Positions 37,346 to 49,677 of a stretch of 64,000 bases of DNA are shown piece after piece. This DNA is from Rhyacophila brunnea. Its lineage: Eukaryota; Arthropoda; Insecta; Trichoptera; Rhyacophilidae. The notes under the pieces were generated by a model. That model was not told where the DNA came from. It did not search any database and worked only from the letters and a program-made list of their open reading frames with translations. The stretch lies in assembly GCA_022495005.1 (NCBI GenBank), contig JAGYXB010000807.1, positions 124,001 to 188,000 on the forward strand. Direction: 5' to 3'. Numbering within the stretch: position 1 is the first letter of the stretch; each line of letters starts with the position of its first letter. Made by a program: the position numbers and the translations under genes.

Positions 37346-39021
37346 TGCATCGTCAGCAAGTGGTTGCCATATTGATGCCAAAGACAGCTGCCCGTTGCCT
37401 CATGAAATATGTTCACAAAATAATGATATTAGGTATTTAGTATTGTTTTTCAAATAAAATAATAAAACGTCGTACATAAAGTACATGATACAGAGAGAAT
37501 TACAATAATAACCGCAAAGAATATAACTATGAAGCGTAGAGTTACAAAACCCACCATGGGCGATTTAAAAAAAAAATAGTCTTGAATGTACGCAGGAGCT
37601 CTTTCGTATGATCTATCTTCTATTCTGGGTGAGAGTTTTAAATTTCTCTCTGTTTCTTCAAAAAACCAAAATAGATATCGAGGTGATGGACTAAACCCGC
37701 TCTGAAAATAAATTTGTTCTGCTAAAACCCTCTCTGCGTAACCGGCCAATCAGACGCCGCGATTTAAATCATGATTCTTCACGAATGATTTAATCTCTGT
37801 ACAAACCGTCAAAACGTTAAGTGAGGAAGTTCGTAATATTGCTTCGACTATTTTACTTTTATTTTTATTTTTAATAATGAATGTATCCATAGTTAGTGTG
37901 ACGAAATCTCAACTAGAACAATCAAGGAAGCGTTTGATAAATCAAGCTGCGTGGAAATATTTTTACCTGTTACGCCAAGAAACGTATATAAAAATTGACT
38001 GTATTTTGCTGTATTGTTATGAATAATCCAGTGGTATCTCATATTGTTTTGTATTTTCACGTGTTTTTTTTGTTGTCATTTATATTTAATATTCTGTATG
38101 ATATAATAAACTATCATAAAAATCTCAGGTACACGTTTTTAACATTATTTGGTTTGTGTCAAAAATATAATTATTAAAGGAAAACTATTTTCTGTCGGGG
38201 AGATGCTTTGTGTTTGATAAATTTTACTATACAAATGATAGATTTAGTAGGTAGGTGATTTTATGTTACGTTAAGTTTTTTTTTCATCTCCTTTGACAAA
38301 AAAAGATATTCCTTATCATTATCTACATGGCACAAGTTGTTTTCGTCATAAAATTGTATCATTCGTTAATATGAATGATAATGAATTTTAAATCAATTAC
38401 CTATGTTTATTAATATATCGTACTTGTAGATTAGCTTAGTTGTAATAACGATACACAGTTAGCAATGCTGTGATATCTTGTAGAAATGCCGTTATTTTTA
38501 TAATACGTTTTTGCAATAAATTTCAGAAATCCCACGTTTACTATTACCTATTTGTATATAAAAGTAGACTTTTATTTGTCACTGTCCATATACACACTGT
38601 CCGTATAAATTCACTCCACAATCGATCAAATTCTGTTAAACACAGCGTTCGACCCCCCAATCAGTATCACCATAATTATGCATAATTGTTCAAGATTATA
38701 GAAAAGAAATATATTTAATTAACCAGATAGTCATTAGAGCCAAATTGGTATAATAATTATGTTGATAATTATTAGCAATTATCGCGGAATTCTAAATATC
38801 CCATTATCATAATAATATTGACATATTTTATTAGTGTAATTTGGTTTCAGGGAAGTTATTTAATGTATCTGTTAAAGGGTAAAGCTATTATCAAAATACA
38901 CCTTGTGATATTATTACTCATATTAAACTAATGGACTTTTTATAGAATAATATAAATTTGACGTAAATAAGAAAAAAAATTATTACAATATCAAAAAGAT
39001 TGCCTAGACAAACTGTAGCTT
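37346..39021. other. Non-coding stretch
   Basis: AT-rich DNA. A 99-codon minus-strand frame at 37450-37749 has a hydrophobic end (FVTLRFIVIFFAVIIVILS) but no recognised family. Nothing else supported. Confidence 0.5.
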
Positions 39022-40010
39022 TATTTATCTTCTTTTTTGGCCATATCCGCCCCTTAACTGGAGTACATGGACACCACGTGGCGCCTCCATGAATCCTTGT
39101 CACTCGCCAGTCTTCTTGCTTCATTCCAGGTTAAACCAGCATCCCGTAGCTCCGCCGTATACACTCTGTAGATTGTATTTAGCGGCTTTCCAGGACGCCG
39201 TAATCCAGTCGTTTTAAAGAACAGGAAAGCCAGGTTGAAGTTCTCTTCTGTCATCCGCAGCACGTGGCCGAGTCAGGTCCAACGTCGCTTCTTCACTTTC
39301 AGCGTGATGAGAAGCTGCTTGGTGCGTTCTCTTATCTTCTCGTTGCTCCTAAAGTCATACCACCGCACACCCAGAATTCGTCACAAATATCTGTTTTCAA
39401 AGCTTGCTCTGAGCCTTCGTAAGAAGCCATGATTCGCTACCGTAAAGCAGCACCGCCAGAATGCAAGCGTCTAATAGGCGGCATTTAGTTTTGACCGAGT
39501 ACAATCGTGAGTCCCAGACATTCCGCATCGAGTTGAATGTTGCTCCAGCCATTCCCATTCGGATAGCGAGCTCTTTCTGCAAAATGCCATCTCCCGTGAT
39601 GTGTACCCCCAGGTACTTGAAGCTGTCGACGCTCTCAATGTTTTGTCCGTCGCTATTCAGAGGGAAATCTGGATCAGGACAGGGGATCACAAGACGTTGG
39701 TTTTCTTCGCGTTGATTTTCAAACCAACGCGAGAGGAGTTGTTATGTAACCTGTCGATTGTTTCTTGAATGCCCTCGATTGAGTTGTCGAATAGGACAGC
39801 GTCAACGGCGTATTCCAGGTCGTATAGCTTCACCGTTACCCAGGTATGCCTCGGTCGGGTGGTATTGACTTCCGTAGTATGAAGTCAAAGAGAATGATGA
39901 AAAGAAACGGTGCAAGAACACAACCCTGTGTGACTCCGGTCGTGACCCCGAACCATTCCGTGACAGTGTCTCCAATTCTGACACAACATTCGCTATTCTC
40001 GTGCATGCTT
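39022..40010 (-). pseudogene. Non-LTR retrotransposon RT fragment with mutated catalytic motif
   Basis: Read from about 40005 down on the minus strand, three segments can be followed. First, HENSECCVRIGDTV and GVTQGCVLAPFLFIILFDF (the G-x-x-Q-G motif of RT). Second, YDLEYAVDAVLFDNSIEGI (the catalytic region, with YAVD in place of the usual YADD) and VGLKIN. Third, SFKYLGVHITGDG, AVLLYGSESWLLTK and TWNEARRLASDKDSWRRHV with a stop at 39054. Several frameshifts separate these. The 5' part of the RT and any endonuclease are absent. The clade is not certain; the C-terminal motifs fit an APE-type LINE related to RTE/CR1 groups. A dead, 5'-truncated copy. Confidence 0.78.
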
Positions 40011-40187
40011 TTGATTTATAGTATTCATTAAATAATATTATAGAAGGCATATTCATCAACTTAGAACACTCTATGGACCGCTGGATGAATGCTTCTCTTT
40101 ATTGCAGTATCTCATATCATTGCCAGGTGCTTATACTGACTGTTTTGATATTCTGTTCGTAGGTCTAGGTCTAGGACGATTCGGCGC

Positions 40188-40551
40188 CGGGACAACTGGG
40201 CGCCACAAAATCAAATGAAATTCAAAAATAAATAAACGTTCGTGAATTGTAGATACTTTAAAAATATGTAATATTATTATTTATATTTAAATTACTATAG
40301 TATTATTTAATACCTGGATGCACACGTAAATAATGATTTAATTGTGTATATGTATAAGTTCCAACGAAAAGAGAGTTCTTTTATTTTTTATTTTCAATTC
40401 GCAATAAAAAAACATTATGTTAAGAGCAAAATGAATTAAATCTTAAACTGATTAAAATTCCTCGTCTACATTCTGAATAAAATCGTAACGAACGTATATT
40501 TATTTAATTTGACAGTGCGGCGTCCAATTATCCTGGCGCCCAGTTGTCCCG
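40188..40551. mobile_element. Short DNA element with perfect 17-bp TIRs
   Basis: CGGGACAACTGGGCGCC at 40188-40204 is exactly complementary to GGCGCCCAGTTGTCCCG at 40535-40551. The interior is AT-rich and non-coding. Beyond the left end another GGCGCC occurs. No clear target duplication was seen. Superfamily not identified. Confidence 0.7.
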
Positions 40552-40615
40552 TTCCCTCTGGTTGCCAACCCATAAATTTAGCATGATCTGGAAATTTCTG
40601 AGGATAAATATTTAA

Positions 40616-40860
40616 TGAATGGTGCTGATTTCTTTAGCCGTATAGAACATTTTATTCATATACCAAATGAAGATGAATCTCAAAACGAAAATAATAATAA
40701 TGCTAACATTACACCATTTTTCACTTTCTAATAAAATCGATATATCTTTTTGTGACAAAATTTATGAATTTTTTTTTGAAAATATTGGTAGGCTAATGGT
40801 TAACGAAAAATTACCCAAAAGCAGTTTTTCAAGATTATATACGACGTTTGTCTAACGATA
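40616..40860 (+). other. Short open frames, possibly a transposase relic
   Basis: ATGAATGGTGCTGATTTC opens a 38-codon frame ending at 40733 (includes FFSRIEHFIHIPNEDESQ), overlapping another frame at 40667-40855. Similarity to a known family was not recognised. It lies just outside a TIR element, so a decayed mobile-element gene is one possibility. Confidence 0.15.
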
Positions 40861-42019
40861 ACAATTTCACACCTGGCAGATTCGTAATCAACAAAAATAT
40901 TGAGTCAGAATAAATATGTTCCTCCAATAATTTCAGAACCCTCTCCCTCTGCCGATCAGACTATTATGGTGATATATTCAGCATATCTCGACCTCGATGT
41001 ATTTACATTGTTTAATTTTAAACACATTTAAACACAGCTTAAATATTCCATTTCTGATTATTACTCGAGAAACCTCGAGACGAGATTTCTCGATCACAAC
41101 CTCTAGTAGATGTTACGCTTAGTTTTTTAACCTTTTTTTAAATTGTAAATCCGTGTTTTAAACAATCACATCAGTACAGCAAGATCACATTGGTTTACAA
41201 TACACTTTACCTTTCAAATGTAGTGGAAGGTTAATACATTCCATCCCATCTTTAATCTATATCAATCATACCACTCAGCATTACAAGGGTGACACACTTC
41301 GATATTCATGTTTTGTTGTCAAAACAAAACCAGGATAGTGGAAGCGATTATTAGCATTTGCTTAATCATAACCTAGATCAACAGTGTATATTATGATTTA
41401 TTTAATTGCGATAAGGATTCTTGTAATGTATTGATTTCATTTGTATAAATAACAAGAACGGTTCAAAACTCATTACCACTCATCACTTGACCACCATCAC
41501 TCCGTCATTCGCTCTCGGTATTATAATCAACAGTTGATCGGTAATCGTGGCTACAGATTGCAGCTCGGTCTGAGCATGAGTTCATTGAGGTTACTCTGCA
41601 CCGTTTAGCTTTACTCATTATAACCCTCTATACTTTGAATCAAGACAATAAACATCCACACCTACATCACCGCTGCCTCAATCAACTCACCTGTCCTCCA
41701 CCTCATTGATCCTAAAAAATCTCTGGACAATTTTTAGTCATTATTCTTCTCTGATATGTTATACATATTATGCTATTGGAGATATTTATTATAATAATAT
41801 GTGCGTTAAATTAGTCTTTTCAAGCGGAGTTCTATTTGCAATGGTTCCATTTGAGTGCCTATGCAAACCTTAATTTTTGAGGTATTTATTTATCTATAAA
41901 CCTAATACGAAGCTCGTTTTTGCAAGTATTTTCATTCTTAGCTGGAAGTCATCTAGAATTTTTAAAGATGATAGACTCAATTGCATAACAAAGGTTAATA
42001 ATAATATATTTTTTTAAAA
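40861..42019. other. Intergenic stretch with possible LTR-like part
   Basis: 41440-41720 is more balanced in composition and contains CAAGACAATAAACATCCACA, which resembles the polyadenylation region of an insect LTR. No partner LTR or coding part was found. Confidence 0.3.
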
Positions 42020-42470
42020 AATCGGCGTGTACTTACGCACATCGACCACAATGCTATATGTATCCTATCTAATTGTGATAAATTTAAAACATAAAATCTT
42101 GGAGTGATTCGTGACGTCGCGTTGATTAGTTTTTATAGTAATCAATACCTACTTTGATTTAAAATACAAAAGCCGATTGCCAACAGTAACTCATTTTGGA
42201 AAGCGCTTCAGAGAATATTGTAAGACCCATAAGTGTAAATATATCGCAATTAGATAAGATATCTATAGCATTATCGTGGATGTGTATGGGCGTGAATCCC
42301 GAGAGACGCAGGTTTGATTCCTGCTGGGTGTCGTATTTTTTTTCTAAAAGGATTTTTTTCTATTAGTTATATATTTTCTCAGAAGTGTTTTCAAAATTGT
42401 AAATGTTCAGTAAAAGAAATGTTACATTCTTAAATCTTGTGAAATATTCTTTGAATAAAAAAATCTGTGT
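42020..42470 (+). repeat. tRNA-like SINE family B copy, with reverse head fragment in front
   Basis: 42020-42065 holds a head fragment in reverse orientation (CGACCACAATGCTATATG). 42150-42470 is a fuller forward copy with AAAAGCCGATTGCCAACAG, AGGTTTGATTCCTGCTGGG, and the tail AGAAGTGTTTTCAAAATTG with GAAATGTTACATTC. Confidence 0.68.
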
Positions 42471-42739
42471 GTGTACTTATGTACGCGCGTTAGAAGTTAT
42501 ACTTGTTTGGCGTAACAAAACAAAACTTGTGATAACATAGATTCTTCGACTAGCTCTTAAGTATCTTGTTAAATTACACACTCAAGATTTTTTTAACTTA
42601 TTGGAGCGCCGTTGGCTTATTTCTATACACTTTAACATATATTACTAAATTATATAATTTTATTATTTCTCGTTGTTTTTATTTTTAAGTAACAACTGTC
42701 ACTTTGATATTTAATCATTTGTTTACGTAAGGAATTGCA

Positions 42740-42930
42740 AATGGCCCACAATAATAAATTCGTTGCCTAGGCAACGGAACAATTCTACTATCAAACTTGC
42801 GTTTATATACAGCTGACTAATTCGCAGCTAACTTCATACAGTCGCGCACTTTCATAACGGTGCACGCGCAGCTCTCAATTTCACCCTCTACCAAACCCCC
42901 AAAAGAAGTATAACTTCAATAATATATAGA
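42740..42930 (+). repeat. Repeat with RFX-like palindrome, copy 1
   Basis: Contains ATAATAAATTCGTTGCCTAG with the perfect palindrome GTTGCCTAGGCAAC at 42762-42775, and ends CCCAAAAGAAGTATAACTTC. The same outer words recur at 43605-43870. Confidence 0.65.
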
Positions 42931-43604
42931 TTCCATATAAGTATGGTGTTGGCACTTTTGTAACGTTTTTAACCAAAATGACATTTATTATTTTTAATAA
43001 CTTTATATTATAGTAGATATTTTTTTTGCTAGGTAGACCAACAAGATCAATCACAGATAAATACAATATGAAATAGAGATACATATGTTGATATTTTTTC
43101 TAACTTTTTGGTTACAAACAGAGCCTCTTATCTTCGTTAAAATTTCTCCATGAGCCGTAAGTAATAATAATATGTAGCAGAAATGCCGATTTTATTTTTC
43201 AATATACATGCGCGTAAAATTTTCGTATATTCACCATGCAATTAATATATACCGTTCGGAATATTAAGATGTTGATTTTTATACTTTTAAACCAATTTAA
43301 ACTCTGAGTAATACGTAAATATTTTCTTACAAATATAATACTGTAAACAGATACCTATTACGAGGCCAGAAAGATTATTATTTACTTATCGCAAGTTTTT
43401 AATGATCCTAGATTTAGATAATTCTCACTAATTTTGTTAGTATATTAGACCATATATTAATATTATAATTTAAATCAGTGGTCGCCAAGCCTCTACAGAT
43501 ATTCTGCTAGAAACATAAAAAATCTATCCGGGTTTGTAATTTATTTTCAATATTCATATTAAAGCTGCTATAGAGGCGTGAAATGTTCCTTTTTTGAAGG
43601 TCGG

Positions 43605-43870
43605 AAGGGCGACAATAATAAATTCGCTGCCTAGGCAACGGAAAAATTCTAAACTATAATAGTATATTGTATAATCGTCACGATTGCGGTACCATACCGT
43701 GGCGTAAAGGTAGTGCGTTCGGCTGATAACCGAACAATCAGTGGTTCGAATCCAATCGAGTGCGTTTTTTTTCGTGTGAAAAAATAAATTATGTGTTACA
43801 TATCACACGCAAAAAATACACTCTGATCTGATTTTCCAAACGCGCCAAAAGAAGTATAACTTCAAAAAAG
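43605..43870 (+). repeat. Repeat with RFX-like palindrome, copy 2, containing a tRNA-like segment
   Basis: Begins GACAATAATAAATTCGCTGC with GCTGCCTAGGCAAC at 43626-43639 and ends CCAAAAGAAGTATAACTTC. The middle differs from copy 1 and contains a tRNA-like unit at 43689-43765. Confidence 0.65.
43689..43765 (+). pseudogene. tRNA-Ile-like sequence (GAT anticodon), not a working tRNA
   Basis: GTGGCGTAAAGGTAGTGCG gives the D-arm/A-box. TTCGG CTGATAA CCGAA forms a perfect anticodon arm with GAT. GTGGTTCGAATCC gives the B-box. The acceptor ends pair poorly, so this is more likely a SINE head or tRNA relic; T-runs follow. Confidence 0.55.
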
Positions 43871-45224
43871 AAGTAAAGTTCCCACGCCTCACTCTGTATT
43901 TTTGTTGAATCAATAAATTTGAATTATTGCTGTATTCGATTAAGGACTAAGTATACTATTATTTAGAAGTAATCTATAATTAATTCCGATTTTAATATTC
44001 ATACAATTTCATATTTGCAATATGGCTGCCACGAAAGTATTTATTCTACGTGTGTTAATAATATGATCGAATTCATAATATTATATTATTATGCTTGTCA
44101 TATGCAAAAATTCCATTTTACCTCACAGTGCAATCCCCCGTAGGGAAAAGATTGCGCGTAGACTTTATTACATTCAGTTCCGCTACTCGCTTTTATCAAG
44201 ACAGAAGAGAGAATATATTTTTTTTTAATAATGTAACACGCTACATAATACATATGAATATTTAAAAATATGAACCCTCTTTGGTGTCCCACTCTGACTG
44301 TGTTAATAATATTGTAGGTAAGGGAATGACGTAAGGTTGGTTTATTGAATGCTTGACCACCAAAGATTCAATCTTGGGTACGAATTGACAGAAGGGTTTT
44401 GATGCGTGATAAAGTAGCCCAAATTTATTATCCCCTAACAAACAAAAATACAAGTTCAATTACAGTTCGTACAACGAGAAGTTTACAAATAATATTTACG
44501 AAGATTGTGTTTGCAATGAAAATTATTTAACGTCGAAGCGACAAGCGTGCAGTTAGTTTGAATGATTTGAAGGTACTAGGTACTGTTGTATTGCGACATT
44601 TGTTTTTATATTAAAAGAATACAAAGGAATATCAGAAACGGCGTGGGTTGACTGACCGTTGTAAGTTCCCACACTGTGGATTATTTCTTAGAAATATGTC
44701 TGCAAAATTTGACTATGACACAAATGTTATCAATTAAATAATGGATTTCTCACTACAATGTAGCAGAAATGCACCATTTTCTTGTTAAAATGTTTATGCG
44801 TTGGTTCGCACAATCGAGTTTACTGATCGTAAAAATTATATTGCTGTAAATTTTGGTTTGAAATACACTTTAGGATTAGTTATATGATGTACATATTTCT
44901 AGGTTTTTTAACTATGACTTAAATGCTATTGACACGTTGCACGTTGTCTGTGGAATCTTCTTCCACCCTCAATATAATTGTATTATATAACAACTTAACA
45001 AAACTTAATTAACATATATTTTTATTTTAAAACTACGTACTTATACCACAACCATACTATATAGAAGGCTAATAGAATCTCCCGCTCTTTTACGTACATC
45101 TTTAAAGTCCGGCTCCTGCTTTCATTCTTTTATACTATAAACATAATATTTTCCAGTATGAAACTCTGTGCCGACCAAAGATGACAACACTCGCTGATAG
45201 ATAAAATTCTAATCGCTCGCATTT

Positions 45225-45680
45225 TTTTGCATCTTCCGAGATCATGCCAGCATCCCGTAACCATTATTTATATACCAGGAAACACATAATTAATGGTGAC
45301 TGGCTTACCCTGCCGGATGTAGTACGGACCTCGGGAGTGGACAAATATGGGATAAACTCAAACGCATTAAAGTTTGACAATTAAACGAAATGTGCATTCA
45401 ATATTTGAGGATGGTCGGAGGGATTTATATTGCTTCAATTTGTGGCCTAGCAGCCATAAAGTACCCGGCTTCAAAACCTAGATCTAGGCTAGATGGCTTA
45501 TTAATTTGTTATGTGATATATACCATGCAGATGGTATTAAACGGTCATGCAGGAAGCTGAAATCAGGACTCGAAGTAAATGCAGAAAATGTTGAGACTCT
45601 CTTGAGGTATCTGTAGTACGTAACTAAGCCAGGTCCAGCGTTATATATTCACTTTGAATGTGACGAGATACTACAACGGT
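45225..45680 (-). pseudogene. Remote LINE C-terminal remnant
   Basis: GAGATCATGCCAGCATCCCGTAA (about 45239) and AAGCCAGGTCCAGCGTTATATA (about 45627) match parts of the LINE fragments at 36985 and 39022 in the same orientation, with unrelated sequence between. Confidence 0.4.
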
Positions 45681-45717
45681 TATATTTGTTATTTTAAAAA
45701 TTAAATCGAATGTATTA

Positions 45718-46130
45718 TTACTTTTTAATTCTTTCATTCTTCTTCTTTATGCTCATAATATATTGGATCTGCTGTGTGGGTCTTGGGCCTCTTTTAGCAT
45801 CTACCAACATGTAGGTCTGTCCGATGCTACCAACCTCCAGATTTGGACTCCCAAGGTCTTGAAATGCAAATCGATACGTTATCCAAGTCTTCTTTTGCCA
45901 TCCCCTTTTCAAATTCTGTACTAATGTCCTACCAATACTCAGCCCTGAAATTCAGATCTAACCGTGAGGGGGCTCTTTTTTCAAAGTACAAGTGTGTTAT
46001 TGTTGGCTCCAAATATACCACGCAATACGCTCCAAGCCCAAAGAGCCTAGCACTGTTGTTATGCTTAGTCATGCACCAGATTTACATGCCATACAATATA
46101 CATGACAACTGGTATTAAAGTGTTTTGATG
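45718..46130. other. Unidentified block of higher complexity
   Basis: Open frames on both strands (minus frame includes GPRPTQQIQYIMSIKKK) lie in more balanced composition than the surroundings. No family was recognised; it may be a further decayed mobile element. Confidence 0.2.
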
Positions 46131-46185
46131 TATTTGATTTCAAATGTCCGAATGTTATCTTGGAACGTAGCATTCCGTAGCGAAA

Positions 46186-46263
46186 CTGGTGACATGTAAA
46201 TTGTACGTTTTACATTTCACCGTACCACAGTTTGCCGTGAGCTTTCTTATCAGAAAGAGATGA
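46186..46263 (+). repeat. Short dispersed repeat, copy 2
   Basis: Same words as 36076-36152 with a few substitutions (GTGACATGTAAATTGTACGT, CTTATCAGAAAGAGATGA). Confidence 0.7.
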
Positions 46264-47304
46264 CGGTATACTATACTATATGATTGGGTCATTTATATTC
46301 CTATTCCACTCATTATCTCATCACCCACCTCCTAATCCTCAGTGTTATTGTCACCAGACAATCAATAAGCAATCACGGGTCAGGAGAGATGGTGTTACAA
46401 AGAACATTCAGTTGCATCTCGACAGCGGGCGTGTGCAAGCTTCTAATAGCTTCCCGTCGCTTAAGTGATTGACTCAATAGAAACAGACTCATTCATAATA
46501 TATCATCATTCATACACCCTCACATATAATCCATAAAACCGTGTCACAAAGTGCGGGAGTGTACGAACCGGTAGACCCAAAACAACAACACCGCGCGAGC
46601 GAAAGTTGAAACCAGACCACGGAGCCATTATACATCATCACAAAGGTCAGTTCCTGGCAGTCTGTTTCATCGCCCCCACACCTAGATCTGACCTCCTCAT
46701 CTTCCCTTAAAATAATTACAGTCAACTTAAAAAGCTCATCCAAATGTTGTTGATTAATTAATGTCTTATTGATATTAATTTATTTATTTCTAGGGATTTC
46801 AAACTATTAATAATAATTATTAAACATACTCTATTAATACGAATGAAGATTTTTAATAACTATATATAACAGAATTCGTCATAAAGCAATCTGTATAGGT
46901 ATGTCATGAATACCAACTGATATAAATTAAACATGAATTAGCACCAATTAATATTCTATTTTTAATTTCATACCGATTTTAAAGAGTTAAATGTATTCTA
47001 CGTTTTATATTATTACTTTGCATGTATAGAAATTCTGCAGCATCTTCACACTGTGTTAAGTCGAAAGAAAAATCGGAACAATTTATTTGATTCGGATATT
47101 TGTCAACAAAAGGGTTTCGCCCACTGTTCGTCGGTTTCTTGGAATTTCAATAAAATGAAATGGTATTAAAATTTGATATTAGTTTTATTTGAGTTACGGT
47201 ATCACGCTGAATATATTGCGGCTACGCATATAAGACTACAGTAAAGTTGTACCAGCTAAAGTTGAATACAGCACTGTAACTAAAACGTGATATTACTAGT
47301 GTTA

Positions 47305-47884
47305 GGCCATTCCCCCACGGAGAGACTAAAATCCGACGAACTGGTTGTTAATTGAACTCATACACTGGTCAATGACTAATGCTTTGCACACGGTGCTACT
47401 GAAATCCACTTGCAATAATAATCTCATAACCTCATACTGTCAAACCTAACTACTTCATTCTAAGCTTTTTCCGTAATATCTTTATGGGAATATTCCGGCA
47501 CCCTGTAATTATACAGGCAGGAGTAATTCTCAACTTCTGCCACAAATTTTAAGTTAAAAATCGGTTTGCCCATCTTTAACTTTTGACGTCTTGATTTATT
47601 TATTATTGCTTGTTCAGTTCAGTTCAGTGCTACCAATTTTGGTAAGAAAATATGATTTTTTTCATCGAATCTACTGATATTGGTACCACTGTTTTATGGG
47701 CGACTGGAAACTGAGAGACTGGGAAACTAGCATGTCGGGTCTCTTCAGTTTAGTAGCGAACGTTTTGAAACAGTGATTCCAGTTTTGCCCGTGAGCGAGC
47801 CGCCATTGAAGTACATTAGCTAGATACTGGCTGGAATTTTAGTTTCAGTCTCATATTTTTTAGTATTCTCGTGAACGGGAGGCC
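47305..47884. mobile_element. PIF/Harbinger-like MITE with TTA target duplication
   Basis: TTA at 47302-47304 and 47885-47887 flanks ends GGCCATTCCCCCACGG and (complement) GGCCTCCCGTTCACGAGA. Homology of the ends continues into CTAAAA. Three-base TTA duplications with GGCC/GGGCC ends are typical of PIF/Harbinger MITEs. About 580 bases, non-coding. Confidence 0.65.
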
Positions 47885-48699
47885 TTAGAGATACGTCGAT
47901 ACTTTCCCAGTCTATATCTTAACCACTGTTAAAATTAGGTTATTGGTTTTCAACATACCATCGCATAATACAATATGGTTTCCATAGCGTGATATTCGGA
48001 TTTTATGGAATAATAATTTAGTATGTTCACTTATTCATATTATCCTTATTCAACAAATCCAGCCATTCAACTTATTGTTTTCGTGATATATGTAGTCTTC
48101 CTCTCCAGTTTATCCGTATCAGCATATCTTGGTATTTTCAATCACATTTTTATGATTTTTTCCCGTCCATCTTACTCAGAACATGTTTTCTATGTATTGA
48201 AGTTTGAATTCTTGAGATATTTGAAAATTTATTAAATAAGGCAAAATGGTTTATTGGATATCTTTTACACACTGTGTTGAGAGAAATCGCATTATCGATT
48301 ATAAAATGATTTATTTGTACATTATTTATAATGGGTAGATATTGGAATTAAATATGGTAAAACTTTATATTGAAGTTTTCAATTAACTCGTAATTTAAGA
48401 TAATTTGCAATAATATTTTATTAACTGAATTTTCTATTGTAGTTTACGATGTATAAGTACTAAGTAAGCATTCACTTACAGAATACTTGTAAAATGGTAA
48501 TATAAATAATTATATTAATTTCTACGGGTTTGTTTATTATTTGATATCTATTTCGATTGTCACACCATTTTGAAGACTAAAAAAATAAACGTTTTCTTCC
48601 TTCTTAATTATTCAACTCACAGAAAGAAACTATTCAGAATATAATCCCAATACTATTTTAGATTAAATAATATTACAACAGATTTTTTTTTAATTCTAA

Positions 48700-48840
48700 T
48701 TAATTTTTAATTCTATTTATTAAGGAAACAAACAGTTACATATTGATTACAAAAATTTTAAAAATAATAATAAAAAGTTATTGCAACCAGCAAAGTTTCC
48801 ATGTATACGTTATAATATAGTTAAGCCTAACAAGATAGAG
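48700..48840 (+). repeat. Dispersed repeat, relative of 53565-53690
   Basis: ACAAACAGTTACATATTGAT..TTGCAACCAGCAAAGTTTCC matches ACAAACAGTTACACTGACTA..TTACAACCAGTAAAGTTGCC at 53581 onward. Confidence 0.55.
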
Positions 48841-48970
48841 AGTAAGAATAACATAACTATAAAGAAATTACATAAGAAAATTACATGAGAAAAATGAGGA
48901 AGAATAATGAATAATTAAATTATATAAAATTTGTATGCTTGTGTACAGATTGTATGATTAGCTATAGTAA

Positions 48971-49302
48971 AATAATTTTCAACTATAGGTGCGACGAAAT
49001 TTTGGATTCGCTGGCAGTCGGAGAGCAAACGTCGAGCTGTGAACACGTCAATTCGTTTCGTGATGGCGACGGGGATATTAATTCTTAAGTCGTGTAAAGA
49101 TGACTAGAAAACGTTACCCATTTACTTGAAAAAGAATACATGTCAATGAATATATTATTATTGTTACTAATAGAACATTAAATGGACGCATGTTGGATTT
49201 ATATGACAAATTATATTTAGTTCGGTACGCGTCATTTGCACAATCCGCGCATCGCCTAGCCACGATCTTTTTAGACCATGCCTTAACTGAGGTATAGCCT
49301 TA
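48971..49302 (-). repeat. 350-bp repeat, reverse member of an inverted pair
   Basis: Complement of 23262-23610. AATCCGCGCATCGCCTAGCC and GTTTCGTGATGGCGACGGGG are the clearest matching stretches. Confidence 0.8.
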
Positions 49303-49555
49303 ATAAACAAAACTGTAGAAGCTTATATAATTTATATTATCGTTTTGTAAAATGATTTCTTTATAAGTAAATGGTAACTCAACCAAATGGCTTCTCGATT
49401 GATTATATAAATAAGATTGCATCATGGTAATGTGTTAAATTTTATTTGTACGGCAGTGATCAACCTTGGCTAGTACAACTATATCATTCGTGTAGTAAAC
49501 TATTTCAACACTACTGAAATTAATGGATGTTGATCCAGTTAAGTCAAAATATGTA

Positions 49556-49577
49556 GATATATATATATATATATATG
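49556..49577. repeat. TA microsatellite
   Basis: Uninterrupted (AT)n run of about 20 bases. Confidence 0.85.
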
Positions 49578-49677
49578 CCGTCATTAGCTATAAAGAGATT
49601 TAAAATAAAGAAACGGTTGCTTTTGCATATTTTAACCCATTTTTTGAGAGTTTGGAATGACTGATACTTTTGGGTAG

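Noticed and set aside
37450..37749. 99-codon minus-strand frame with a hydrophobic C-terminus
   Set aside because: No recognisable domain, no homolog recalled, no splice or regulatory context, and hydrophobic runs are common in translated AT-rich DNA.
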